From Gammaproteobacteria bacterium (GTDB lineage Bacteria; Pseudomonadota; Gammaproteobacteria; Steroidobacterales; Steroidobacteraceae): a stretch of DNA of 6,352 nucleotides. This document shows, piece by piece, positions 1-6,352 of this stretch. The position numbers were made by a program, and so were the translations under genes. Within the stretch, counting starts at the first letter, position 1, and each line of letters opens with the position of its first letter. Where the stretch lies: positions 1 to 6,352 of the forward strand of contig VBNY01000214.1 in the NCBI GenBank assembly GCA_005877705.1. The letters run 5' to 3'. The notes beneath the pieces are model-generated. The model did no database searches. It was not told the origin of the DNA and saw only the letters and a program-made list of their open reading frames with translations.

Positions 1-2
1 GG

Positions 3-836
3 GCCCGGTTCGAGACCGCGGCGTGCGCGATCCGCACGGCTGAGGCGGGTGCGCAGCGGATCAGCCGCGGGCTGTATGTTTGGCGAGCGGCCGCATGGCT
101 GGCAAGCGCCGGGAGTGAGCGCGGTGAGCGGCAGCTCACGCAGCTGCGTTCCGCGGGCATCACACGGCTGCTGGTATCGCTCGATGCGGAGCAATTGCGC
201 CACGCGATGACCGACACCGCGCCTCTGGTACACGCCGTGCGACTCACGCACGAGCGCGGTTTCAAGGTGGAGCTGTTGCTCGCAGAGCCGAGCTGGATCC
301 TGCCCGCGCGGCGCGGCGAGCTGCTCGCCATCATCGAGCGGCTCAAGACTGTTCCCTATGACGGGCTGCACCTCGATCTCGAGCCCGCGCAACTCGACTC
401 CGCGCCCGAGAAAGCCCCGCAGCTGCTCGGCTCGCTCGCCGAGACGCTGGCCGCCGCAGCCGCCGCGAGCCCCTGGCCGCTCGAGGTGAGCATTCATCCG
501 CGCGATCTCGACGTTCGTGTCGGGAGCACTCCGTTCGGGGAGCTGCTGCAGCGTCTGCGCGTCGCACCGACCATCATGGTCTACGTTGCGAACCCGGAAC
601 GCGCCCTGCAGATCGCCATGCCGCTGCTCGAGCGCTATCCCGAGTTGTCATTCGGCGTCGCGTTGAGCGTGGAGAAATCACTCGGGCCCGAGGCAAGCCT
701 GTGGCCGTACCCGAGTGCCGAGCGTCGCCGGCGGATCGAGCGCGTCGAGTCGCAACTGACGGCGGCCAATTTCGCCGGCATCACCTTTCAGCTCGAGGAC
801 GGCTGGGCGGATGCGCGCACTGAGGTCGGAGACTGA
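3..836 (+). CDS. TIM-barrel, glycoside-hydrolase-like protein of unknown specificity (3' part; start lies left of the window)
   Basis: The frame is open from the window edge to the TGA at 834-836, giving 277 visible residues and no convincing start. The first ATG (207) and a TTG (195) would cut off a conserved-looking strand (GLYVW, about residues 23-27), so the gene very likely begins upstream. Short hydrophobic strands alternate with helices as in a (beta/alpha)8 barrel: ITRLLVSLD (53-61), GFKVELLLAEP (86-96), DGLHLDLEP (120-128), LEVSIHP (160-166), TIMVYV (190-195), SFGVALSVE (216-224) and FAGITFQLEDGW (257-268). DGLHLDLE resembles the GH18-type DxxDxDxE active-site strand, with His in place of the middle Asp. 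By that analogy Glu127 would be the acid/base, but this is inference. The following adaptor gene starts 2 bases after the stop, so the two are probably co-translated. A role in polysaccharide handling at the envelope is plausible. The barrel fold is fairly likely; the activity and family are not established. No signal peptide can be judged because the N-terminus is missing. Confidence 0.5.
   Translation, partial: ARFETAACAIRTAEAGAQRISRGLYVWRAAAWLASAGSERGERQLTQLRSAGITRLLVSLDAEQLRHAMTDTAPLVHAVRLTHERGFKVELLLAEPSWILPARRGELLAIIERLKTVPYDGLHLDLEPAQLDSAPEKAPQLLGSLAETLAAAAAASPWPLEVSIHPRDLDVRVGSTPFGELLQRLRVAPTIMVYVANPERALQIAMPLLERYPELSFGVALSVEKSLGPEASLWPYPSAERRRRIERVESQLTAANFAGITFQLEDGWADARTEVGD
828..831 (+). 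promoter_or_regulatory. Ribosome binding site of the HlyD-like adaptor gene
   Basis: GGAG lies 7 bases before the ATG at 839, a normal Shine-Dalgarno spacing. It sits inside the last codons of the preceding gene, whose TGA is 2 bases before this ATG. This supports 839 as the start and suggests translational coupling of the two genes. Confidence 0.6.
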
Positions 837-838
837 CC

Positions 839-1900
839 ATGCAGGTGCGTTTTCGTCCCGCGCAGCGCTCACCCGAGGAGCTCGACGGCATCAAGATCCC
901 GTATGCCGCCGGCAAGGGCAAGGCCCACAAGCTCGCCTGGTATCTGATCCTGCTCGCGGTGCTGTCGCCGATCCTCTACCTGTCGACGGGGCTGGCCGGC
1001 GCCTGGCTGAGCCTCACTGCCAACGGCACGGTGTTCCTCGAGCAGCAGGAGGTGCGCGCCGCACAGGCGGGCACCGTCACGCGGCTCGACGTCAAAGTCG
1101 GTGATGCGTTGCAGACGGGGCAAACCCTGCTCGTGCTCGACAATTTCGAGCTGACTGCAGCGGCGGCGCGCAACGCCGTCGAGCGGCATGCTCCGGCCGC
1201 GGCGCACCTCAACGCAGCCGCGCAGGCGGCCATGGAGGAGGTTCGCCTTCGCGAACGCAGCTTGCAGTATCACCAGGAGCGGCGGGCGACGATCCAGACT
1301 CTGGTAGGCGATGGCGCGGCCACGGTCGCCGAGCTGAATACCGCTGAGTCCGCGCTCACCGAGGCGGAAGCGGCGCTGCAGCACGCCCGGCAGACGCTCG
1401 CCGTCAACACGCTGGGCACCGACACCGCAGATATCGAGCGCAGCGTGCTCGAGAGCCGGCGTCGTTCGATGACCCATCACGCCCCCTTCAGCGGCCGGGT
1501 GCTCGAGGTGTTGGTCAGTCCGGGGCAATACGTGTCGGCCGGCGAACCCCTGGTCGTGGTCGCGCGGCTCGACAACCCGCATGTCGTGGCCTACACCCCG
1601 CCGAAATTCGGCACCCTGTTGCAGGTGGGCACGCGGGCGACCATCCGCTTCCCGGACGGCACTCAGACCGTGGCTGTGATCGCGGAGCAACCGAAGCTCA
1701 CGCAGCGCATGCCGTCCGACCTGGTGGACCAGTTCGGGCTGCGGCCCATGACGGTCGTGCTGACCCTGCTGCCGCAGGAGAAGTGGCCGGAGCACCAGCG
1801 CGTGCAGGGTTTACCGGTCTCGGTGCGGTTCCATTACGACTGGGAGTCCTCGGGTTTGGGGCGAAGCATCGGGGCGCTGCTCGGTCGCTTGAGCCGCTGA
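839..1900 (+). CDS. HlyD-family periplasmic adaptor (membrane fusion protein) with a single N-terminal membrane anchor
   Basis: This 353-residue protein has the layout of HlyD/EmrA-type adaptors, which link an inner-membrane exporter or synthase to an outer-membrane channel. A short cytoplasmic tail (about 1-30) precedes one transmembrane helix (about 32-55), so it is anchored rather than a lipoprotein. The biotinyl-lipoyl-like domain is split: first half about 69-102 (VRAAQAGTVTRLDVKVGDAL), second half about 213-245 (HHAPFSGRVLEVLVSPGQYV). Between them is an Ala/Glu/Arg-rich helical hairpin (about 105-210), shorter than in HlyD itself. A beta-barrel region follows (about 246-332), then a short basic tail. 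The start is supported by GGAG 7 bases upstream and by the 2-base gap after the previous stop. The tail-helix-adaptor order recalls the periplasmic half of alginate Alg44, but no PilZ domain is present. No transporter, synthase or TolC-like gene is visible here, so the substrate is unknown. The family call is firm; an exopolysaccharide role is only an inference from the TIM-barrel neighbour. Confidence 0.88.
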   Translation: MQVRFRPAQRSPEELDGIKIPYAAGKGKAHKLAWYLILLAVLSPILYLSTGLAGAWLSLTANGTVFLEQQEVRAAQAGTVTRLDVKVGDALQTGQTLLVLDNFELTAAAARNAVERHAPAAAHLNAAAQAAMEEVRLRERSLQYHQERRATIQTLVGDGAATVAELNTAESALTEAEAALQHARQTLAVNTLGTDTADIERSVLESRRRSMTHHAPFSGRVLEVLVSPGQYVSAGEPLVVVARLDNPHVVAYTPPKFGTLLQVGTRATIRFPDGTQTVAVIAEQPKLTQRMPSDLVDQFGLRPMTVVLTLLPQEKWPEHQRVQGLPVSVRFHYDWESSGLGRSIGALLGRLSR

Positions 1901-1921
1901 CCCCGATCATCCACGCGCAAC

Positions 1922-1937
1922 GCCGGCAGCTGCCGGC
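1922..1937. terminator. Perfect palindrome between convergent genes, possible bidirectional terminator
   Basis: GCCGGCAGCTGCCGGC is a perfect 16-base inverted repeat, able to form a GC-only 6-bp stem with an AGCT loop. It begins 21 bases after the adaptor stop, and its last base is also the final base of the purL stop codon (TAG on the minus strand, 1937-1939). Its place between two converging genes fits a shared terminator. Neither side has a T-run, so it is not a standard intrinsic terminator; it may instead stabilise 3' ends or be chance in GC-rich DNA. Confidence 0.4.
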
Positions 1938-4900
1938 TAACCCACGAAGCGCCGCGCATTGCGGAACAGGCGCGCCCAACCACTGTATTCGCCGACGTCG
2001 CGCGGGTGCCAGGAGTTCTGCGCGTAGCGGAACGAGCGCTCCGGGTGAGGCATCGTGATCGTCACGCGGCCGTCGGCATTCGACAGCGCCGCGATCCCGA
2101 ACGGAGACCCGTTTGGGTTCAACGGGTAGGCCGTTGCGACGCTACGGTCGTGATTGACATAGCGCAAGCCGACCAGACCGCCCGTGGCGCAGGCTTGCGC
2201 CGCGGCGGCCGAAGCAAACTCTGCGCGCCCCTCCCCGTGCGCCACGGCGATGGGAAGCCACGAGCCCGCCATGCCCTCGAGCAGCACCGAAGGGGAGCGC
2301 ACGACCTCCACCAGGGCAAAGCGCGCTTCGTACTGCTCGCTGCGGTTACGGACGAAGCGCGGCCAGAGCTCGCTACCCGGGATGATGCTCTTGAGCGCCG
2401 CGAACATCTGGCAGCCGTTGCAAATGCCGAGCGCAAAGGTGTCGGGCCGTGCAAAGAAGCGCTGGAACTCCGCGCACACGGCCTCGTGGAACAGGATCGA
2501 TTTCGCCCAGCCCTCGCCCGCCCCCAGCACATCGCCGTAGGAAAAGCCGCCGCACGCGACCAGACCCTTGAATTCCCGCAGCACGCGCCGGCCGCTGAGC
2601 AAATCTGTCATGTGCACGTCGTGGGGCGCGAAGCCGGCGCGGTCGAACACGGCAGCGGTCTCCGTGTGACTGTTGACGCCCTGCTCGCGCAGGATGGCCA
2701 CCGCCGGACGCGCACCGCGCGCGATATACGGCGCAGCGACATCTTCTTCGGGATCGAAGCTCAACGCGACACTCAGTCCCGGGTCATGCTCGGCGGTCTG
2801 CGCGGCAAACTCCTCATCGGCGCATTGCGGATCATCGCGCAGCCGGCGCATGCGCCACGAGGTCTCGGACCACGCGCGCCGCAAGTCGACCCACGACTCA
2901 TCGAACTCCACCGCGCCGATTCTCAGCTGCACGCGCAGCTCGCTCGTCGGCGCCCCGACATACAGCGCGGCGTCCGCAAGACCGTGCTTGGCAAGAATCT
3001 CGGCGAATCGCGGCTCCTCGCCGGCCAGGACCTGCACCACGGCTCCGAGCTCTTCCGCGAACAGTTGCGCGAGCGCCGGGCCGCGTGCCACCGGCAAGGC
3101 GATATCGAGGCCGCAATGCCCCGCGAACGCCATTTCGAGCAGCGTCGCGAACAAGCCGCCATCGGAGCGGTCGTGGTAGGCCAGGATCAGTCTGGCCGCG
3201 CGCAGCTCCGTCAACGCCGCCGCGAAGCGCACCAGCCGCTGCGGATCGTCGAGGTCGGCAGGCGCATCGCCCAGCTCCCCGTAAACCTGGGCGAGCGCCG
3301 AGGCGCCCAACCGGTTCCTGCCGCCTCCGAGGTCGATGAGCCACAGCGACGTCGGGCGCTCATCGAGTTGCAAGGCCGGCTGCAGGGTGCGGCGCACGTC
3401 TTTCACCGGCGCAAACGCCGAGACGATGAGGGATACGGGCGCGAGGACGCTCTGGTCCACGCCCGCCTCACGCCACACAGTCTTCATCGACAGCGAGTCC
3501 TTGCCGACCGGGATCGCGATGCCCAGCGCAGGACACAGCTCCTTGGCCACCGCGTGCACCGTGGCGTACAGCGCCGCGTCTTCGCCGGGCTCGCCGCATG
3601 CCGCCATCCAGTTGGCGGACAGGCGGATCTGCGCCAGCGAATCGATGTCGGCCGCGAGAATGTTGGTGATGGCCTCCGCCACCGCGAGCCGCCCGGAGGC
3701 GGGCGCATCGAGCACGGCCACCGGCGTGCGCTCGCCGATCGCCAGCGCTTCGCCGGCATGACCGTGGTAATCGGCTAGGCTCACGGCGACATCGCTTACG
3801 GGCACCTGCCAGGGACCCACGAGCTGGTCGCGGCTGATCAGGCCGCCGACGGTCCGGTCGCCGATAGTGATCAGAAAGGTCTTGTCCGCCACCGCCGGAA
3901 AGCGCAGCACGCGATAGGCGGCCTCGCGCAGATTGACGTTTGCGGTGTCGAAACGCCGGCGCTGCGTCTCGACGCTGCGCACCTCGCGGGTCATGCGCGG
4001 CGGGTTGCCGAGCAGCACCTCGACGGGCATGTCGACCGGATCGTCGTTGAACAGCGGGTCGTGCACGAGGAGCCGACCGCTGTTGTTGATCTCCCCGATC
4101 ACCGCGAACGGACAGCGCTCGCGAGTGGCGATGGCGGCGAATACCGCCAGTGCCGATGATTCGATGACGAGCACGTAGCGCTCCTGCGCCTCGTTACACC
4201 ACAGCTGCAGCGGCGACATGCCCGCTTCGGCGCTCGCGATGGCTCGCAGATCGACGCGCGCGCCGCGCTTGCTGTGGGCCACCGCCTCGGGCACGGCGTT
4301 GGACAGGCCGCCGGCGCCGACGTCGTGGATGAGGACAATGGGGCTCTCCTCCCCTAGCGCCCAGCAGCCGTCGATGACCTCCTGCGCGCGCCGCTGGATC
4401 TCGGCGTTGCCGCGCTGCACGGAGGCGAAGTCGAGATCCGCGCTCGATGCGCCGCTGCCCACGGACGAGGCGGCGCCTCCGCCGAGCCCGATGAGCATGG
4501 CGGGCCCGCCGAGGATCACGAGCTTCGCGCCCACGGGCACCTCGCCCTTCTCGACATCCGTGCGCCGGATGTTGCCGAGACCGCCGGCAATCATGATCGG
4601 CTTGTGATAACCGCGATTGCGCTCGGGAGCATCGCCCGCAATATGCTGCTCGAACGTGCGGAAGTAGCCGCACACGGCCGGCCGGCCGAACTCGTTGTTG
4701 AAGGAGGCGGCCCCGATCGGGCCTTCGATCATGATGTCGAGCGCCGAGGCGATGCGCGCCGGTCTGCCCGAATCACGCTCCCAGGGTCGCTCATAGCCGG
4801 GGATGCGCAGATGCGAGACGCTGAAGCCGGTGAGGCCGGCCTTGGGCCGGGCGCCGCGTCCGGTCGCGCCCTCGTCGCGGATCTCGCCTCCCGAGCCGGT

Positions 4901-5830
4901 CGCCGCGCCGGGAAACGGCGAGATGGCCGTCGGATGGTTGTGTGTCTCGACCTTCATGAGAATGTCGATGGGCTCGACAGTGCCGCGATAGAGGTGCGAG
5001 CGAGGATCGGCAAAGTAGCGCGTGCCGAGGCTGCCCTCGATGACCGCCGCGTTGTCGCGGTAAGCGGACAGCACCCCCTGCGGGTTGCGTGCGTGGGTAT
5101 GGCGGATCATCGCAAACAGCGACTCCGTGCGCTTAGCTCCGTCGATGATCCAGTCGGCGTTGAAGATCTTGTGGCGGCAGTGCTCGGAGTTCGCCTGGGC
5201 AAACATCATGAGCTCGACGTCGGTCGGCTCGCGCCCGAGGCGCCGGAAGCTCGCCAGCAGGTACTCGATCTCCTCCGGCGACAGTGCGAGAGCCAGTGCG
5301 CGGTTCGCCTCCTCGAGCGCCGCGCGACCGCCTGCCAGCGAGATGCGCGCGTGCGGCTGCGGCCGCCCATGGCCGAACAGACGCTGCGCGTGTGCGAACT
5401 CGAACAGCACCATCTCGGTCATGCGGTCAAACAGCGCCGGCGCGAGCGAGCTCAGCCGCTCGCGGCCGAGCGGTCTCGCCGCCAATACCGTGTAGGCAAT
5501 GCCACGCTCGATGCGCCGCACCGCATCGAGCCCGCAGACGCGCGCGATATCCGTCGCTTTGCTCGACCACGGAGAAATCGTTCCCGCGCGCGGTACGATC
5601 AGCAGCGTTTCCCCGGCCCGCTCATCCAGCAGCCGCTCGATGCGTGGCCCGTATGTCAGCAAGCGATCGAGGATGGCACGCTGCGCGGCCGTGAGCGGGC
5701 GTTCGAGATCGACGAAATGCACGAACCGCGTGTCGAGGGCGGTGACATCGGGGGCGAGCGCGGCGAGGCGCGCGCGGAGCTTTGCGATACGGAAAGCGGA
5801 CAGGGCCGGTGCGCCGGGAACTTGCAGCAT
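1937..5830 (-). CDS. purL: Phosphoribosylformylglycinamidine synthase, long single-chain form
   Basis: PurL is a cytosolic enzyme that converts FGAR, glutamine and ATP to FGAM, glutamate, ADP and phosphate, the fourth step of de novo IMP synthesis. The 1297 residues match the usual length of about 1300 for the gammaproteobacterial long form, so no separate PurS or PurQ is needed. The start MLQVPGAPALSAFRIAKL aligns with the known enterobacterial N-terminus. Landmarks in order: GTISPWSSKATDI (83-95) in the N-terminal domain; NSEHCRHKIF (214-223); ETHNHPTAISPFPGAATGSG (295-314), the nucleotide and metal-binding region; LSANWMA (737-743) and PVGKDSLSMKT (774-784) in the second synthetase half; a class I glutamine amidotransferase domain (about 1041-1297) with nucleophile Cys1137 in LGICNGCQ and His1262 and Glu1264 in PHPE. 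These are offset by two from the published Salmonella triad as I recall it. The frame is unbroken and no key residue is missing. It starts 14 bases after the DUF1820 stop with no clear Shine-Dalgarno, suggesting coupling. No PurR-like operator is seen nearby. Confidence 0.98.
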   Translation of the reverse strand: MLQVPGAPALSAFRIAKLRARLAALAPDVTALDTRFVHFVDLERPLTAAQRAILDRLLTYGPRIERLLDERAGETLLIVPRAGTISPWSSKATDIARVCGLDAVRRIERGIAYTVLAARPLGRERLSSLAPALFDRMTEMVLFEFAHAQRLFGHGRPQPHARISLAGGRAALEEANRALALALSPEEIEYLLASFRRLGREPTDVELMMFAQANSEHCRHKIFNADWIIDGAKRTESLFAMIRHTHARNPQGVLSAYRDNAAVIEGSLGTRYFADPRSHLYRGTVEPIDILMKVETHNHPTAISPFPGAATGSGGEIRDEGATGRGARPKAGLTGFSVSHLRIPGYERPWERDSGRPARIASALDIMIEGPIGAASFNNEFGRPAVCGYFRTFEQHIAGDAPERNRGYHKPIMIAGGLGNIRRTDVEKGEVPVGAKLVILGGPAMLIGLGGGAASSVGSGASSADLDFASVQRGNAEIQRRAQEVIDGCWALGEESPIVLIHDVGAGGLSNAVPEAVAHSKRGARVDLRAIASAEAGMSPLQLWCNEAQERYVLVIESSALAVFAAIATRERCPFAVIGEINNSGRLLVHDPLFNDDPVDMPVEVLLGNPPRMTREVRSVETQRRRFDTANVNLREAAYRVLRFPAVADKTFLITIGDRTVGGLISRDQLVGPWQVPVSDVAVSLADYHGHAGEALAIGERTPVAVLDAPASGRLAVAEAITNILAADIDSLAQIRLSANWMAACGEPGEDAALYATVHAVAKELCPALGIAIPVGKDSLSMKTVWREAGVDQSVLAPVSLIVSAFAPVKDVRRTLQPALQLDERPTSLWLIDLGGGRNRLGASALAQVYGELGDAPADLDDPQRLVRFAAALTELRAARLILAYHDRSDGGLFATLLEMAFAGHCGLDIALPVARGPALAQLFAEELGAVVQVLAGEEPRFAEILAKHGLADAALYVGAPTSELRVQLRIGAVEFDESWVDLRRAWSETSWRMRRLRDDPQCADEEFAAQTAEHDPGLSVALSFDPEEDVAAPYIARGARPAVAILREQGVNSHTETAAVFDRAGFAPHDVHMTDLLSGRRVLREFKGLVACGGFSYGDVLGAGEGWAKSILFHEAVCAEFQRFFARPDTFALGICNGCQMFAALKSIIPGSELWPRFVRNRSEQYEARFALVEVVRSPSVLLEGMAGSWLPIAVAHGEGRAEFASAAAAQACATGGLVGLRYVNHDRSVATAYPLNPNGSPFGIAALSNADGRVTITMPHPERSFRYAQNSWHPRDVGEYSGWARLFRNARRFVG

Positions 5831-5844
5831 GAGAGCGCCGCGCC

Positions 5845-6180
5845 CTATTTCTTGTCCGGCGGCGTCAAATACTGGGTCATCGGAAACTGAGCGACGTTGG
5901 CGCCCCCTTCGAGGGTTGTGATCTTGCTCACGCCGTGCTTCCTCACCTCGTCGATACGCAATACGGAGTGCAGCGGCAGAAAAGTGCGCTTCACCCCGGC
6001 GAATTCGCCCTTGATGCGCTCCTCCGCAGGGTCGAGCACCACGGAGGAGCGCTCGCCGAACAGCAGCTCCTCGATTTCGATGAATCCGAACAGCTCGCCG
6101 TGGTTCACCTTACGGGCGTAAATCTCGTAAACCTTGCCCTGATTCACGAACATAATCCGGAAAATGTGACTCGCTGCCAT
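5845..6180 (-). CDS. DUF1820 family protein of unknown function, upstream of purL
   Basis: This 111-residue protein is small and soluble, with no signal peptide or membrane segment. The diagnostic block is IFRIMFVNQGKVYEIYARKV (6-25), then LFGFIEIEELLFGERSSVV (30-48), DPAEERIKGEFAGVKR (50-65), and FLPLHSVLRIDEV (67-79). From memory this is the conserved core of DUF1820, a family found mainly in gammaproteobacteria with no assigned activity. I chose the ATG at 6178-6180 because family members start just before this core. The frame stays open to an ATG at 6265-6267, but the added residues (MGPERARQLPRR...) look unlike the family and would be encoded across the predicted -10 box. No Shine-Dalgarno is visible before the chosen ATG. 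The C-terminal part (about 88-111, ending in TPPDKK) looks flexible. The gene ends 14 bases before purL on the same strand, so the two are probably co-transcribed. That hints at, but does not show, a link to purine metabolism. Confidence 0.85.
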   Translation of the reverse strand: MAASHIFRIMFVNQGKVYEIYARKVNHGELFGFIEIEELLFGERSSVVLDPAEERIKGEFAGVKRTFLPLHSVLRIDEVRKHGVSKITTLEGGANVAQFPMTQYLTPPDKK

Positions 6181-6209
6181 GGCTTGGTTGGAGGCCGCTG
6201 CTAGTTTGA

Positions 6210-6245
6210 TGAGGTCATTATATGTCCGGGCGCGCCGGGGAAGCT
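6210..6245 (-). promoter_or_regulatory. Putative sigma-70 promoter for the DUF1820-purL unit
   Basis: On the minus strand a perfect TATAAT lies at 6217-6222, in otherwise GC-rich DNA. Transcription would begin near the A at 6210 and give a leader of about 30 bases before the ATG at 6180. The -35 region (about 6239-6245, GCTTCC or AGCTTC) is a poor match to TTGACA, and there is no extended -10 TG. The spacer holds an 8-base palindrome GGCGCGCC (6229-6236), which could be an operator half or chance. The position also supports the short DUF1820 start. Confidence 0.45.
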
Positions 6246-6305
6246 GCCGCGCCCGCTCGGGACCCATTGGTTGCGCGGTGTACGGCCATTTGAACTCGGC
6301 AAGCC

Positions 6306-6352
6306 ATGACGCTTTTGCTGCGCGTCGTCAGTGATAATCAGCGGTTGCTGGG
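6306..6352 (+). CDS. Possible 5' end of a divergent gene, perhaps FHA-domain-like (runs off the window)
   Basis: An ATG at 6306 opens a frame to the window edge reading MTLLLRVVSDNQRLL. This amphipathic beta-strand start resembles the first strand of FHA (phosphothreonine-binding) domain proteins, which often begin with similar residues. Only 15 full codons are visible, so this rests on general resemblance and on the divergent layout from the DUF1820 gene. No strong ribosome binding site precedes it (CTCGGCAAGCC). It could equally be another gene or a chance open frame. Confidence 0.35.
   Translation, partial: MTLLLRVVSDNQRLL

Noticed and set aside
869..1795. 308-codon minus-strand open frame opposite the HlyD-like adaptor
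   Set aside because: The adaptor has clear domains and a ribosome binding site; this frame has neither and is a GC-bias shadow.
2006..3778. 590-codon open frame on the plus strand, antisense to purL
   Set aside because: It lies wholly inside purL and its translation is rich in Arg, Gln, His and Ala with no recognisable domain. GC-rich third positions of purL suppress stops in this frame, so it is a shadow of the real gene.
1937..5830. Possible fusion or frameshift in purL, given its size
   Set aside because: A length near 1300 residues is normal for the single-chain gammaproteobacterial enzyme. All the domain landmarks are in order in one frame.
4604..5890. 428-codon open frame on the plus strand, antisense to the purL 5' part and the DUF1820 3' end
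   Set aside because: It has the same low-complexity Arg/Ala-rich make-up, runs across two well-supported genes on the other strand, and has no family signature.
6181..6267. 29-residue N-terminal extension of the DUF1820 protein, starting at 6267
   Set aside because: The added residues do not look like the family, and the consensus -10 box falls within them. A start at 6180 is the better choice.
6181..6305. PurR-type operator, riboswitch or small RNA upstream of the DUF1820-purL unit
   Set aside because: I found no match to the purine repressor palindrome. The predicted leader of about 30 bases is too short for a purine or other known riboswitch.

Overview
The window reads as chromosome of a high-GC gammaproteobacterium. 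The main evidence is a full-length, single-chain PurL (1297 aa, the long form typical of Gammaproteobacteria) whose N-terminus and catalytic residues align closely with the enterobacterial enzyme from memory. Beside it is a DUF1820 gene, a small family known mainly from gammaproteobacteria. The strong G/C preference at third codon positions suggests a lineage such as Xanthomonadales, Nevskiales or Steroidobacterales. That placement is inference, since no rRNA or other marker is present.

Layout. (1) Positions 3-1900, plus strand: the 3' part of a gene for a TIM-barrel, glycoside-hydrolase-like protein, then, 2 bases after its stop, a complete HlyD-type periplasmic adaptor gene with one membrane anchor. 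These look like the distal end of a longer envelope, export or exopolysaccharide operon whose other members lie left of the window. (2) Positions 1901-1936: a short convergent junction with a perfect 16-base palindrome (1922-1937) that touches the purL stop codon. (3) Positions 1937-6180, minus strand: a two-gene unit of a DUF1820 gene followed, 14 bases later, by purL. A consensus TATAAT box at 6217-6222 is the likely promoter. (4) Positions 6306-6352, plus strand: probably the first codons of a divergent gene that leaves the window.

How the genes work together. PurL carries out the fourth step of de novo IMP synthesis alone, with its own glutaminase domain. The DUF1820 protein has no known function and is probably co-transcribed with purL. 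The adaptor and the TIM-barrel protein probably act together at the envelope, but their substrate cannot be read from this window.

Most of the window is ordinary housekeeping sequence. I see no mobile element, CRISPR array, tRNA, rRNA or clear new system. The least explained items are the TIM-barrel/adaptor pair and the DUF1820 gene upstream of purL.
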